From assembly GCA_963780825.1 (NCBI GenBank), contig CAWADL010000020.1, positions 356,556 through 420,555 of the forward strand: a stretch of DNA of 64,000 nucleotides. Direction: 5' to 3'. The position numbers and the translations under genes are program-made. The notes below the pieces were generated by a model, which saw nothing but the letters and a program-made list of their open reading frames with translations, ran no database searches and was not told the origin of the DNA. This document shows positions 37,008-46,367 of this stretch, piece by piece (positions within the stretch are counted from its first letter, which is position 1; every line of letters starts with the position of its first letter). The DNA comes from Roseiarcus sp963780825. GTDB lineage: Bacteria; Pseudomonadota; Alphaproteobacteria; Rhizobiales; Beijerinckiaceae.

Positions 37008-38173
37008 GGCCGATGCGCAGCCTGGCGCAGCCAGTCTTCTCCGAGTTGCAGCGCCGCGTCGAAGGCGCGGTGAACGAGGCCGCCGGCGGCCACCGCCGTC
37101 TTCGTCTTCAACGGCGCCGTCATCATCAGAGCGTCGTTGCGATATATTCTGACTTCGCCCAGCGCCTGCCCGGCTTCAATCGGCGCAGGGGCCGGTCCTT
37201 GATAAACGACCTTCGCGGTCAATTTGTCGGTCCCGACCTTCGGCACGAAGCCTTTGATCACCGCGTCGGTCGTCAGTTCCACCGACTCCTCGGCGCCGCC
37301 GTAAACCCGCGCCTTGCCGACGGTATCTCCGGGTTGAAAAAAAGTGCGCGCGTCAAAAGCGCGAAAGCCCCAGTTGAGCAATTTACGGGATTCTTCCCCG
37401 CGCTCGGCGGCGGTCTTCAAACCGTTGATGATGAGAATGAGCCGTTGCCCATCCTGCACGGCCGATCCGACCAGACCAAAGCCGCTCTCCGCGGTATCGC
37501 CGGTCTTAAGGCCGTCGGCGCCCAAGTTCATCGTCAGCAGCGGATTGCGGTTCATCTGATGGATCTTGTTCCAGGTGAAATCCTTCTCCCCAAAATAATG
37601 ATAGTAGTCGGGATAGTCGCTGATGATGTGGTGGGTGAGCTTGGCCATGTCGCGGGCGGTGACCCGCTCGTCGGGATCGCTGCGGCCCCAGGCGTTGGTG
37701 AAATGCGAATGGGTCAGACCAAGTTCGGCCGCGCGCTTGTTCATCAGACCAACGAAAGCGTCCTCCGAGCCGCCGAGCCCTTCGGCCAAAACGATCGCAG
37801 CGTCATTGCCGGACTGGATAATTAGCCCGCGAAGCAGATCCTCGACGCGGACGTCGCTTCGCACATCGAGAAACATCGCCGAGCCGTGCGCGTGCGCGCC
37901 GCCGGTGCGCCAAGCGTATTCCGAGACGTGGAATTTGTCGTCGAGCTTGAGGCGCCCTTCCTTGAGCTCGCGAAACACCATTTCGGCGAGCAGCAGTTTG
38001 CTGGTCGAGGCCGGCGCCATCGATTCGTCGGAGGCCTTATCGAAAAGCGCCGCGCCGGTGTCGTAGTCCTCCAGCAAGGCGTATTTGGCCGATGTCGTAA
38101 TGGTCTGGGCCGAGACGGCGCCTGATAGGACTGTTGCTATCACAGCCGTGAAAAGACGGACGCTCGGCGACAC
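37004..38173 (-). CDS. dacC: D-alanyl-D-alanine carboxypeptidase (penicillin-binding protein 5/6 family)
   Basis: This S11-family enzyme trims the terminal D-Ala from peptidoglycan stem peptides in the periplasm. With the GTG start at 38173 it opens with a signal peptide (SPSVRLFTAVIATVLSGAVSAQ). The SxxK motif is STSK at residues 56-59, SGN is at about 121 and KTG is at about 223. An in-frame ATG at 38239 would add 22 non-signal residues and is less likely. The C-terminal part matches the PBP5-type beta domain. It lies between rlpA and tmk, an arrangement typical of alphaproteobacteria. Confidence 0.92.
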   Translation of the reverse strand: MSPSVRLFTAVIATVLSGAVSAQTITTSAKYALLEDYDTGAALFDKASDESMAPASTSKLLLAEMVFRELKEGRLKLDDKFHVSEYAWRTGGAHAHGSAMFLDVRSDVRVEDLLRGLIIQSGNDAAIVLAEGLGGSEDAFVGLMNKRAAELGLTHSHFTNAWGRSDPDERVTARDMAKLTHHIISDYPDYYHYFGEKDFTWNKIHQMNRNPLLTMNLGADGLKTGDTAESGFGLVGSAVQDGQRLILIINGLKTAAERGEESRKLLNWGFRAFDARTFFQPGDTVGKARVYGGAEESVELTTDAVIKGFVPKVGTDKLTAKVVYQGPAPAPIEAGQALGEVRIYRNDALMMTAPLKTKTAVAAGGLVHRAFDAALQLGEDWLRQAAHRP

Positions 38174-38245
38174 TTTCGGCCCACCCTCAAGCCCTAAAGC
38201 GGGCGGATTCCATTTTGCGCCGTCCGCATCACAAAGCAACGGGCC

Positions 38246-39434
38246 TCAGCGGTCGTCGTCGTCCAATAGTGAATGCGACTTGGTGTGGCTGAGCAACCGG
38301 GCGAGCGGATCCTGGTGCGCCGGACGGCCGGCTGCGTAATAGAGGGCGCGGTTCGAGTCCGAACGGCGGGCCGGCGGCTTAGGAATGAACGCCGCCTCGC
38401 GAACGCCGCCGAGGTCGTACGGACGCACCGGGGGCAGCGGCGCGTGCACGGCGCGGGGCGGCGCTGTCGATTCGCGGATGTCGTCGCCTCTCCTATCCTC
38501 ATCAGCGTCAACTTTTTCGATGCGCGGCGGGGGCGACGGCGCGGCCTCTTCGGTGTAGCTGGCGCGCGCAGGGGGCGGGGCGGGCGGAGGCGGCGGACGG
38601 CGGCGGGGGCTCAGACTTGCCCCCAAATAGCGACACCAGCGGCGAGGTCGCCTCGGCTACCAAGGACGAACCGCCGTTGAAATCGGCCGCGCCGCCATCC
38701 GTCCGAAGGCTCGAAAGCAGTTCGTTGTCGTCGGAGCCCTCGAGCGGCGCCCTGCTCACATATTCGACCTTCACATGCGCCGTGCCCATCCGCTTGAAGT
38801 CGAGAACATCGGCAACGCGCGAGGAGACGTCCATCACGCGGCCCGAAGCATAGGGGCCGCGGTCGTTGACGCGCACGATGACCGAGTAGCCGTTGCCGAG
38901 GTTGGTCACGCGCGCATAACTCGGCAGCGGCATGGTCGGATGCGCGGCTGAGAGCGCGTTCTTGTCGTAGATCTCGCCATTCGCGGTCTTGCGGCCGTGG
39001 AAGGCGTCGCCGTACCAGGACGCCATACCGACGCCGACATAGTGCTCGTTTTCGGTGGGGTAGTACATGCGGCCGTTGACGGTATACGGGTGCCCGACCA
39101 GGTACTGGCCGCCGCCGCGGGGAATCGCCTCGCCGTCGGCCACCATCCGCGGACTGGCTTTGCCGTATTTTCCTTCGGCGAAATGTTCGTGGCCATGATA
39201 GTGGCCGGAGGCTGTCGGACCGCTGGTCGGCTGCTGCGCGCAGCTAGAGAGCGCAAATCCCGCAAGCAGCAACGCGCCCGCCGTGCGAAGGCTTGCCCGC
39301 CCCGATCTATCTGACGCTTCGACCAACGCGCTCACCGCCCCCGCCAAGCGCGAACCAACCCCGGCTTCGCGATTGCGATAAGATATTCGGAACACGGCCG
39401 AACTATCGTTATCGACGCCTTTTTCGCCTTGCAT
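38246..39434 (-). CDS. rlpA: Septal ring lytic transglycosylase RlpA family lipoprotein, one frameshift
   Basis: Carries the RlpA double-psi beta-barrel: GMASWYGDAFHGRKTANGE, YARVTNLGNGYSVIVRVNDR and GPYASGRVMDVS. A lipobox-like LLAGFALSSCAQQ suggests membrane anchoring at the Cys, after an unusually long N-terminus from ATG 39434. A C5 run on the coding strand (plus 38605-38609) needs one base fewer to continue into a Pro-rich tail that ends at 38246. Without the repair the frame ends at 38508. There is no clear SPOR domain in the tail, so this is a short or divergent form. It is the first gene of the rlpA-dac-tmk-holB block. Confidence 0.88.
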
Positions 39435-39463
39435 TCTTTCCAAAGCCCTAACCCGCGCGCGCG

Positions 39464-40190
39464 TCAACGCCAATGGGCGTCGAGCCACGTGACGGGTCGA
39501 ACCCGCTTGTAGATCTTTTTCCACCCGGATGCCGGCCATTCGCCCCTGAGCGCCTCATGCGGACGCGGATGGCCCGTGAAAACGACGACCCGAGCCCCCT
39601 CGGGCAACTCCACAGATTTGACAAGATTGAACGGAAAACGGGGCAACATCATGGCCTTGAAACCTGGACACCAAGCGCTGGGCCAGAAAGCGAGCGGAAG
39701 TCCGGACTCGCGGCAGAGGTAGACTTGCTCGTTAGAATAGAGCCGGCGCTTCTCCAGAGGGATCGCGCTCGAAACTTTCGACGAGATGCGGCGCGCCGTT
39801 GGCCGGTAGCCGCATGACCGAGGAATTGCCGGTGTCTTTCGCGCCCCAGTCGCGGATGATGGCGAGCTTTCCCGGCTCGAAATCGAAGAACGGGTCGAGA
39901 GAGCCGACGACGACGACGTCGAGATCGAGAAACAGCAGATCGCCATCGAGCCCGATCTGCGGCGACCACAACGCCAGTTTGCGCCACGGACTGCCGCCCA
40001 GACCCGTGTCCGGCAGCCGGATCGGTGGAATTTCGCGGGGCTCGATCCCGTCGTCGAGGCCGAGCGGATCGTCGGTGAAAGCGATGAAGCGGGTCGGGCG
40101 GACGACATTGCGCATCACGCCGCGATAGAGGCGATTGACGTAGTCAACGGGGAAACGATCGCCCCATCGCATGCAGACGACCGTTTGCAT
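39464..40190 (-). CDS. Putative glycosyltransferase with DLD motif, one frameshift
   Basis: No family name is certain. The start MQTVVCMRWGDRFPVDYVN and the strand LLFLDLDVVVVGSLDPFFDF look like a GT-A fold with a DxD-type metal site. Removing one base of a GGG on the plus strand (39760-39762) joins LVESFERDP to LEKRRLYSNEQVYLCRE and restores the C-terminal half with AFWPSAWCPGFKAM. The repaired length is 241 residues. No signal peptide or membrane segment is visible. It is upstream of rlpA on the same strand, with 29 bases between, but is probably not part of that operon in function. Confidence 0.78.
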
Positions 40191-40252
40191 TCAAAGACCC
40201 GAGCGTGCGTCGAGGGCGGCTATAGGGCGCGGCCAAGCGAGAGGCAACGAAC

Positions 40253-40314
40253 GGAGCGTCGGCGTCCACGCCGACGTGTTGGGGCCGCAACGTCGGCGTG
40301 GACGCCGACGCTCC
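40253..40314. repeat. GGAG-class REP pair (family B, copy 2, short form)
   Basis: Two perfect 24-base complementary arms start GGAGCGTCGGCGTCCACGCC and are separated by 14 bases. The GTTGATACGTAAG centre of the longer copies is absent. It starts 63 bases upstream of the glycosyltransferase gene and follows the end of the ligase gene. Confidence 0.8.
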
Positions 40315-40319
40315 GGGCG

Positions 40320-41837
40320 CTATTTCTGGTAGGTTTGTTTGTAAACCTCCCGCAACGCCGCCTTCTGCACCTTGCCCATGGCATTGCGCGGCAGCGCCTC
40401 GACGAAGAACACCCGCTTTGGCGTCTTGAACTTGGCGAGCCGTCCTTCGAGCGCCTCGCGCACGGCGCGCTCGTCGATTGTAGCGCCGGACTCGCGTACG
40501 ACAACCGCGGTGACGCCCTCACCCAGATCAGGATGCGGCAGACCAATCACTGCGCTTTCCATCACGCCCGGCAACTCATCGATCTCGCTTTCAACCTCTT
40601 TAGGGTAGACGTTGAAGCCGCCGGAAATCACGAGATCCTTGGCGCGGCCCACAATATGAACGTAGCCGCGCTCGTCGATCTTCCCGAGATCACCGGTGAT
40701 GAAAAATCCGTCCTGCCTGAACTCGGCGGCTGTCTTTTCCGGCATACGCCAGTAGCCTTTGAACACATTCGGGCCCTTGACCTCGATGACGCCTACCTCA
40801 CCCTGCGGAATTGCCGCGCCGGTCTCCGCCGCGGCGATGCGTAGAGCGACACCCGGAAGAGGAAATCCGACCGTACCCGCGATACGCTCGCCCTCGTAAG
40901 GGTTCGACGTGATCATGTTTGTTTCCGTCATGCCGTAGCGTTCGAGGATGGCGTGACCGGTCTGCTCGCGCCAGCGTTGGTGCGTCTCGGCAAGCAATGG
41001 CGCCGAACCGCTGACGAACAAGCGCATATGTTTGGTCGTCTCAAGCGTGAGGCCGGGGTGTTCGAGCAGCCGCGTATAGAAAGTCGGCACGCCCATCAGT
41101 GATGTCGCGCGCGGCATCGCCGCCATGACCGCGTCGGCGTCGAACTTTGGTTGAAAGATCATCGTTGCGCCCGCCATCAAGGCCACGTTCGTCGCCACAA
41201 ACAGGCCATGCGTGTGATAGACGGGCAGCGCGTGGATCAGCACATCGTCGGCCGTGAACCGCCACAGGTCGACCAGCGCCTCGGCGTTGGAGGACAGGTT
41301 TTCGTGGGTCAGCATCGCGCCCTTGGAGCGCCCTGTCGTGCCGGAAGTATAAAGGATGGCGGCCAGATCGTCGGAAGCGCGGGGCGTCGGCGGAAGCTCG
41401 TCGCGCGTTGCCGCGACCCGTTCGGCAAAGCTCCCGTCGCCCGTGTCTCCGAGGCTTTCGACCGCGCGAAGCGAAAGGCGCTCACCCAATGCGCGAACCG
41501 CCTCCAACTGCGCCGGGCGGCATAGGGTCAGCGCGGGTTCTGCGTCGGTGAGGAAATATTCGAGTTCGGCGAGGGTGTAGGCCGTATTGAGCGGCAACAG
41601 CGCCGCGCCGGCGCGGAAGCAAGCGAGCGCCAGCACAATGGCGTCAGGCGATTTGTCGATCTGCGCGGCGACGCGGTCGCCGGTCTCCACGCCGAGATCG
41701 ACCAGCGCGCGGGCGGTCCGGCCGGCGCGGGCGAATAAGTCTTCGTAGGAGATGCGCACGCCATCCGGCGTTTCGATCGCGACCTTCGCCGGGTTTTTCG
41801 CGTGCGTGCGCAGGATGTCGTAGAGATTGGCGGACAA
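40320..41837 (-). CDS. Malonyl-CoA synthetase-like AMP-forming acyl-CoA ligase
   Basis: An ANL-superfamily enzyme that activates an acid with ATP and CoA. The P-loop motif is LYTSGTTGRSKGAMLTHENL, followed by HALPVYHTHGLFVATNVAL, YGMTETNMITSNPYEGER, FFITGDLGKID and the hinge GRAKDLVISGGFNVYPKEVE; the catalytic Lys lies in LPRNAMGKVQK. The overall pattern and the HGLFVATNVAL and MTETNMITSNPY stretches fit the malonate-activating MatB type. A TTG start at 41837 (SANLYDILRTH) with GAAGG upstream gives 505 residues; an ATG at 41897 would add 20 residues unlike the family. No malonate decarboxylase gene adjoins it. Confidence 0.83.
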   Translation of the reverse strand: MSANLYDILRTHAKNPAKVAIETPDGVRISYEDLFARAGRTARALVDLGVETGDRVAAQIDKSPDAIVLALACFRAGAALLPLNTAYTLAELEYFLTDAEPALTLCRPAQLEAVRALGERLSLRAVESLGDTGDGSFAERVAATRDELPPTPRASDDLAAILYTSGTTGRSKGAMLTHENLSSNAEALVDLWRFTADDVLIHALPVYHTHGLFVATNVALMAGATMIFQPKFDADAVMAAMPRATSLMGVPTFYTRLLEHPGLTLETTKHMRLFVSGSAPLLAETHQRWREQTGHAILERYGMTETNMITSNPYEGERIAGTVGFPLPGVALRIAAAETGAAIPQGEVGVIEVKGPNVFKGYWRMPEKTAAEFRQDGFFITGDLGKIDERGYVHIVGRAKDLVISGGFNVYPKEVESEIDELPGVMESAVIGLPHPDLGEGVTAVVVRESGATIDERAVREALEGRLAKFKTPKRVFFVEALPRNAMGKVQKAALREVYKQTYQK

Positions 41838-41900
41838 TGATGAAACCTTCGATCGACGAGCGAGGCATTTATAACCCCGCGCCGCTCCGACCGCCATCGG

Positions 41901-43571
41901 CTACATTGTAATCGCCGGCATGCCGCACTGGACGCCGCTGACCCAGGTGTAGGCATTGCCGAGGCTGATGCCGAGCGCCTGCAAAACCTGCGACAAAACC
42001 TGATCGATCGGCGCCGTCGCCGCCGCCAGAGTTGCGCCCAGCGCCGACGAGACCAACGAGGGGACAGGCACGTTCAAGCCGGCGATGTTCACCGTCATCT
42101 GCAGATTGCCAAACAGGCTGGAGAGCAACGATGAGATATAGTCGGTCGTCGATGTCGTGTGGCGCACCTGGTTGGCGATGTCGCTGGGGGAGAACGAGAC
42201 CGAGGTCGCCGTCAGATTGCTGATTTGCGCGTGCGCAGACGCGGTGATGGCCCCGAGGCCGAGAATGTTCACTAAGGTTATGGGGCCCGGCGACGGCTCA
42301 GATGTAAAATTCGTCATTGCGGAGCTATTCACCGAGCCGATCCAGGCGCTGACGACGGCCGGCGTCACCGAAAGCACGGCGGAGGCTTGTGCAGAGGAAT
42401 TAGAGGGGCAAGAGATCGACGAGAGGGTCGCCGTGGCCGACGCCAGCTCGATGTAGATCGGCAAGTTGATGAGCGAGGCCGAGCCGCTTTGCGCGATTTG
42501 CAACGTTATCAGCAGCCGGGTTTGCGCGGTGTGAACGGTGGTTCCGATCGGACCGACCGCCACGTAGCCTGAGTTGACCGGCGGTTGGCCGATCGCCAGC
42601 GCGACCGTCGCCGAGGCGACGGGAGAAAGGTTGGCGCCAAGCGCAACCTGCATCTGATTGGTGCCGTTGGCGAGCTGGGCTATCGCCGACACCATGTCTA
42701 GCGCGTCCGTCGTCGCGCTGAGCGGCACCGCGGAGTTGAGCGCCAGCGCGCCATCTTCGCCATAGCTCACAAGTTGCCCAACCGAAATTTTGGTGCTGGG
42801 AGCGAGATTGGCGAGCGTGGTGAGATCGTCGACAACGGAGAGCGGCACTCCCGAACTATGGTTGGCCGCGGTGGCTAAGGCTTGAAAGACTGCCGATGCG
42901 GGCGCCTGAAGGTTCGCGACGTCGTTGTATGTGAGCGCGGATATATTGAGCTCTTGCCCAAGCGCCTTGCCGAAGGCGAACAGATCGATGTTGGCGTTGG
43001 CCAGCGACTGGTAGTCCATCAACGAGAGGGACAAGTTCGATCCGAGCAGCCCGCCGAGCAGGCCGTTCAGGACGCCGTTGTTGAGGCTCGCCAATCCGGA
43101 GCCGATGCCGATAGCCGCCTGCTGGGTGAGGGCGGCGGTAGCCTGGGCATTGATTGTCGTGCTGTCGGTCGAGGCGGCCGAGTGGCTGATCATGTTGAGG
43201 ATGGTCGCGAAATAATAGCGCGCCTGGATCGTCGTGGTCACCTGAACGGCGGTTCCAGTCGCCGCAGGCGTGAATTGCTGCGCGGGCGAAAGTGCGGCAT
43301 TGGCCGTATAGTTGCCAAACGTCACGGTTTGCACCGCGGCGGCGGAGAAGCCGTTCAGAACAAGGTTCTGCTGTGCTGCAGTCAGCGCGTGCGAAGCATT
43401 CGCCGCCGCGGCGATAGCGGCGAGGTCGGTAGCGCCCTGGAGCGCCCGCTTCTGCAGATAAAACGTGCCGACGTCGACGGATACCGCCGCGCACATCAGG
43501 AATACCGGCATCATCAGCGCGAACATCATGCTGACAAAGCCTTCGCGACTTCGCAGAAACTCTTTACGCAT
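41901..43571 (-). CDS. TadG-like pilus-associated protein
   Basis: The N-terminus REGFVSMMFALMMPVFLMCA followed by VDVGTFYLQKRALQGATDLA is the TadG-like Flp-pilus domain (PF13400 type), with one membrane anchor. The remaining 500 residues are a Ser/Thr/Ala/Asn-rich extracytoplasmic region with few charged residues and no von Willebrand domain that I can see. Short repeats such as GLLGGLLGSN and ISSLLSSLFGN occur. It follows a TadE-like gene by 18 bases, so they probably form an operon. Function is unclear; it may be a surface or minor-pilus protein. Confidence 0.78.
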   Translation of the reverse strand: MRKEFLRSREGFVSMMFALMMPVFLMCAAVSVDVGTFYLQKRALQGATDLAAIAAAANASHALTAAQQNLVLNGFSAAAVQTVTFGNYTANAALSPAQQFTPAATGTAVQVTTTIQARYYFATILNMISHSAASTDSTTINAQATAALTQQAAIGIGSGLASLNNGVLNGLLGGLLGSNLSLSLMDYQSLANANIDLFAFGKALGQELNISALTYNDVANLQAPASAVFQALATAANHSSGVPLSVVDDLTTLANLAPSTKISVGQLVSYGEDGALALNSAVPLSATTDALDMVSAIAQLANGTNQMQVALGANLSPVASATVALAIGQPPVNSGYVAVGPIGTTVHTAQTRLLITLQIAQSGSASLINLPIYIELASATATLSSISCPSNSSAQASAVLSVTPAVVSAWIGSVNSSAMTNFTSEPSPGPITLVNILGLGAITASAHAQISNLTATSVSFSPSDIANQVRHTTSTTDYISSLLSSLFGNLQMTVNIAGLNVPVPSLVSSALGATLAAATAPIDQVLSQVLQALGISLGNAYTWVSGVQCGMPAITM

Positions 43572-43589
43572 GTCACCCTCCGCGAGGGG

Positions 43590-44018
43590 TCAGAAACCAC
43601 TGAGTTGCACGGTCGCACTACGCGTGATGATCACCGGGCTTGAAATCAACGCGGACGGCAAGTTGCTGAAGAAGCTGTTGCTCGCGTTGTAAGACACCGT
43701 CACCTGAAACGTAGAGGCGGTCGCGCTGGTCGCGACCGTCACCTGGGTAGCGTCGATGAAGGAATAGCTGCCGATCGCGCTGAATACGTATTGCGAGGCG
43801 TATTGAGCCTGTTGGCTTGCGGTGAGCCCCGCGATCGCGGCGCGAGCGGCATCCGACGCCACCTCTTGCAGAGCGCTGTAGGTGCTGAGTACGAAGCTGA
43901 AGGCGACGATGCCCGCAAACAGCAGCAACATCGCCGGCGCCACCAAAGCGAACTCCACAGCCGCGGCGCCGTCGCAATCGCATGCGGCGCGAGCTAAGCG
44001 CCATGACGGCTTGGCCAT
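43590..44018 (-). CDS. TadE-family pseudopilin-like protein
   Basis: The domain GAAAVEFALVAPAMLLLFAGIVAFSF is the TadE signature, with the Glu at position five of the hydrophobic segment as in prepilin-like substrates. The C-terminal 90 residues are Ser/Thr/Ala-rich. ATG 44018 (MAKPSWRLARAA) with AGG upstream is preferred to the GTG at 44042. It is the first gene of a two-gene set with the TadG-like protein. No other tad or cpa genes are in the window. Confidence 0.85.
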   Translation of the reverse strand: MAKPSWRLARAACDCDGAAAVEFALVAPAMLLLFAGIVAFSFVLSTYSALQEVASDAARAAIAGLTASQQAQYASQYVFSAIGSYSFIDATQVTVATSATASTFQVTVSYNASNSFFSNLPSALISSPVIITRSATVQLSGF

Positions 44019-44320
44019 TGCGTGAACCTGCCCATTTCGCACCCAAATACCGCTGCAAGCCTCTGAACGTGCCGGCCACGCGCGCCTTCGACGTAAAAAC
44101 GCGACTTTTCAGGGCTTTCACGAAGCGATCAAAGCTTCGCGCGCCGCCAGCCGCGTCGTGACGCCACCTCGCGCCATTAAAAAGATTAATGCCCGGACAC
44201 TACTAATGGTTGGTTACGGGTTCTTACTTCGCGCGAGTCATGGCTGACGAAGTTCTCAGTCGATGTGGGGACCGCGCTTAATGCCCTTTAAGGTTTGCCG
44301 GCGCTTCCTGATCGACAGCT
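44019..44320. other. Intergenic region upstream of the TadE-like gene
   Basis: About 300 bases with an AT-rich patch around 44176-44215 (AAAAAGATTAATG and ACTACTAATGG), possibly the TadE-operon promoter. No protein-like frame was found. Confidence 0.35.
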
Positions 44321-45115
44321 CTATTTCGTAGCTTCAAATTCGCTGGCTTCGATGACCACCGTGCCGACCATCGTCTTTACCGAAATGCGAAACGGCATCA
44401 GCACGCCGGAGGCGCCGACTGGCGCCAGCCAAACCTCGAGATCCTTGTTCTCCTGCATGAATTTCGTCGCCGGTCGATCCGGGCGATAGCCCGCGATCGG
44501 CACATAACGCACCGCGCAGACGGCGACCTGTCCGTTGTAACCTTTTGCCTCCACTTTGCGTTCGCCTGTCCAACTCAACTTCAGGTCGAACCGCGTCCAG
44601 CCGTCGAAGATCGACAGGGTACGGTTACATGCGGCTGGCGAGATGGGCGGCTCGCCCTTCGGCGCTGGCAATATGAAGGCGCCGGTGGGATCGATCACGT
44701 TGCGTCGGTCATCGGGCCGCACGGGTACGCGATCAGGCTTGTCCTCGAAAGGCGGATCGATGTCGACGGCGACGACGGAGTTGCCTTTCATCGCCATGCG
44801 AATGGTGCGGGTCATCTTTGAGCTCGCCGCGGTGGTGGCGAAGCTCGCGGGCGACACCCGACCGCCGACGATCTCACCCCGGCCGTGCGAAGCGCCGCGC
44901 GAATTGACGACGAGGCTCGCCAGCGCGTTCAGTTTCGCCTGGGCGTCGATAGCGTAGCTATTTGCACTGACCTCCGCGTTGACCCCGCCCGTACCAATCG
45001 GCAGGCCTAACAACGAGATATCGTAAGACGCACGCAGCTTTTCCGATCTCGCCGGCGACGTCGCCGCCGCGACGAACACAAGCGTCGCCAGCGCCGCGCG
45101 CATACCCGAACTCAT
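44321..45115 (-). CDS. DUF3108 domain-containing exported protein
   Basis: A 264-residue protein with a signal peptide (MRAALATLVFVAAATSPARS) and the DUF3108 pattern: RASYDISLLGLPIGTG near the start, then beta-rich sequence with PTGAFILPAP, RTLSIFDGWTRFDL and a C-terminal PFRISVKTMVGTVVIEA. The family is periplasmic and of unknown role. ATG 45115 follows GGGAG seven bases upstream; ATG 45103 is a possible alternative. It is transcribed divergently from the GNAT gene. Confidence 0.83.
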   Translation of the reverse strand: MSSGMRAALATLVFVAAATSPARSEKLRASYDISLLGLPIGTGGVNAEVSANSYAIDAQAKLNALASLVVNSRGASHGRGEIVGGRVSPASFATTAASSKMTRTIRMAMKGNSVVAVDIDPPFEDKPDRVPVRPDDRRNVIDPTGAFILPAPKGEPPISPAACNRTLSIFDGWTRFDLKLSWTGERKVEAKGYNGQVAVCAVRYVPIAGYRPDRPATKFMQENKDLEVWLAPVGASGVLMPFRISVKTMVGTVVIEASEFEATK

Positions 45116-45257
45116 CCGAACGCTCCCGTGATTCGGCCGACCTTTCCGCATAGCATCGCGGCGGCAAAGAGCCGAAGTGGAGGAACGCGAAAAATTTCCC
45201 CTCGGCGAGTCTGTCAAGGCCTTGCGGGGCGCGTGCAGCCGGACGTAACTTCATCGC

Positions 45258-45764
45258 ATGGTCGAGACGGTTATATCGGTGCGAATGGCGCGCCCTGGCG
45301 ACGAAGAGGGCATAGCGCGCGTCCATGACGAGGCGTGGCGCGACGCGTATCGCGGCGTCATTCCCGGCAAAGAGCTGGAGCGCATGGTGCAGCGGCGCGG
45401 GCCGCTGTGGTGGCGCCACGCGATCCGGGCGGGCACGCGGCTCATCGTATTGGATTTTGCCGACACCATCGCCGGATACTCCAGCTATGGGCGCAACCGC
45501 ATGCCGGCGCTCGGTTACGGCGGCGAGATTTTCGAACTTTATCTTTTGCCGGAATATCAGGGCGTCGGGCTCGGCGCGCGCATGTTCAAGGCGGCGCGCA
45601 ACGATCTGGCGACCCACGGATTCGGGTCGTTCGTCGTCTGGGCGCTCGGCGAAAATGATCGCGCGATGAAGTTCTACCAGCGTAGGGGTGGCGCCGTCGT
45701 GCGCCGTGCGCGAGAACGGTTTGGCGACGAGACGCGGGAGCGCGTAGCCTTCGGCTTCGAGTAA
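45258..45764 (+). CDS. GNAT family N-acetyltransferase
   Basis: An acetyl-CoA-dependent acetyltransferase of 168 residues. Family marks are IARVHDEAWRDAYRGVIP near the N-terminus, FELYLLPEYQGVGLGARMF with the acetyl-CoA pyrophosphate loop (Q-x-x-G-x-G), and NDRAMKFYQRRGGAVV near the C-terminus. No membrane segment. The substrate is unknown. The ppa gene follows 30 bases later in the same direction. Confidence 0.88.
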   Translation: MVETVISVRMARPGDEEGIARVHDEAWRDAYRGVIPGKELERMVQRRGPLWWRHAIRAGTRLIVLDFADTIAGYSSYGRNRMPALGYGGEIFELYLLPEYQGVGLGARMFKAARNDLATHGFGSFVVWALGENDRAMKFYQRRGGAVVRRARERFGDETRERVAFGFE

Positions 45765-45794
45765 CCTGCGTTCCATACCGGGAGGATCGGCGAA

Positions 45795-46337
45795 GTGAAC
45801 CTGGACGCTATCAGCTACGGCGACAAGGCGCCCGACGAGGTGAACGTCGTCATCGAGGTGCCGATTGGCGGTGAGCCGATCAAATATGAGATGGACAAGG
45901 CCAGCGGCGCCCTGTTCGTCGATCGCTTTCTCTACACATCGATGCGCTATCCCGGGAATTACGGTTTCATCCCGCACACGCTGTCCGACGACGGCGATCC
46001 TTGTGACGTCATTGTCGCCAATACGCGCGCGATCATCCCCGGCGCAGTGATGAAATGCCGAATTGTCGGCGTGCTGGTCATGGAGGACGAGGCGGGCGGC
46101 GATGAAAAGCTGATCGCGGTTCCCGCAACGAAGCTGACACAGCGCTACGCCAAGATCACCAACTATACCGACCTACCCGAGATCACGCTGAAGCAGATCG
46201 AGCACTTTTTCGCTCACTACAAGGATCTCGAGCCGAACAAGTGGGTGCGCATCCTGCGTTGGGGCGACGCCGCGGAGGCGCACAAGCATATCGTGACGGG
46301 TATCGAGCGCGCGAAGGCTGCGAAAGCCAAAGTCTGA
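45795..46337 (+). CDS. ppa: Inorganic pyrophosphatase (family I)
   Basis: Hydrolyses pyrophosphate to drive biosynthetic reactions in the cytosol. The 180-residue protein has the usual length. KYEMDKASGALFVDRFLYTS, YPGNYGFIPHTL and the signature DGDPCDVIV with metal-binding Asp residues are all present, as is AVPATKLTQRY. The GTG start at 45795 follows GGGAGGATCGGC. The next gene, a lyxose-isomerase-like cupin, begins 30 bases after the stop. Confidence 0.96.
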   Translation: MNLDAISYGDKAPDEVNVVIEVPIGGEPIKYEMDKASGALFVDRFLYTSMRYPGNYGFIPHTLSDDGDPCDVIVANTRAIIPGAVMKCRIVGVLVMEDEAGGDEKLIAVPATKLTQRYAKITNYTDLPEITLKQIEHFFAHYKDLEPNKWVRILRWGDAAEAHKHIVTGIERAKAAKAKV

Positions 46338-46367
46338 AAAAACGGCGCGTTTAGGCGCGGAGGAAAC

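Noticed and set aside
38325..38375. GGTTCGAGTCC, resembling a tRNA T-loop
   Set aside because: No acceptor, D or anticodon arms fit around it, and it lies in the rlpA coding tail.
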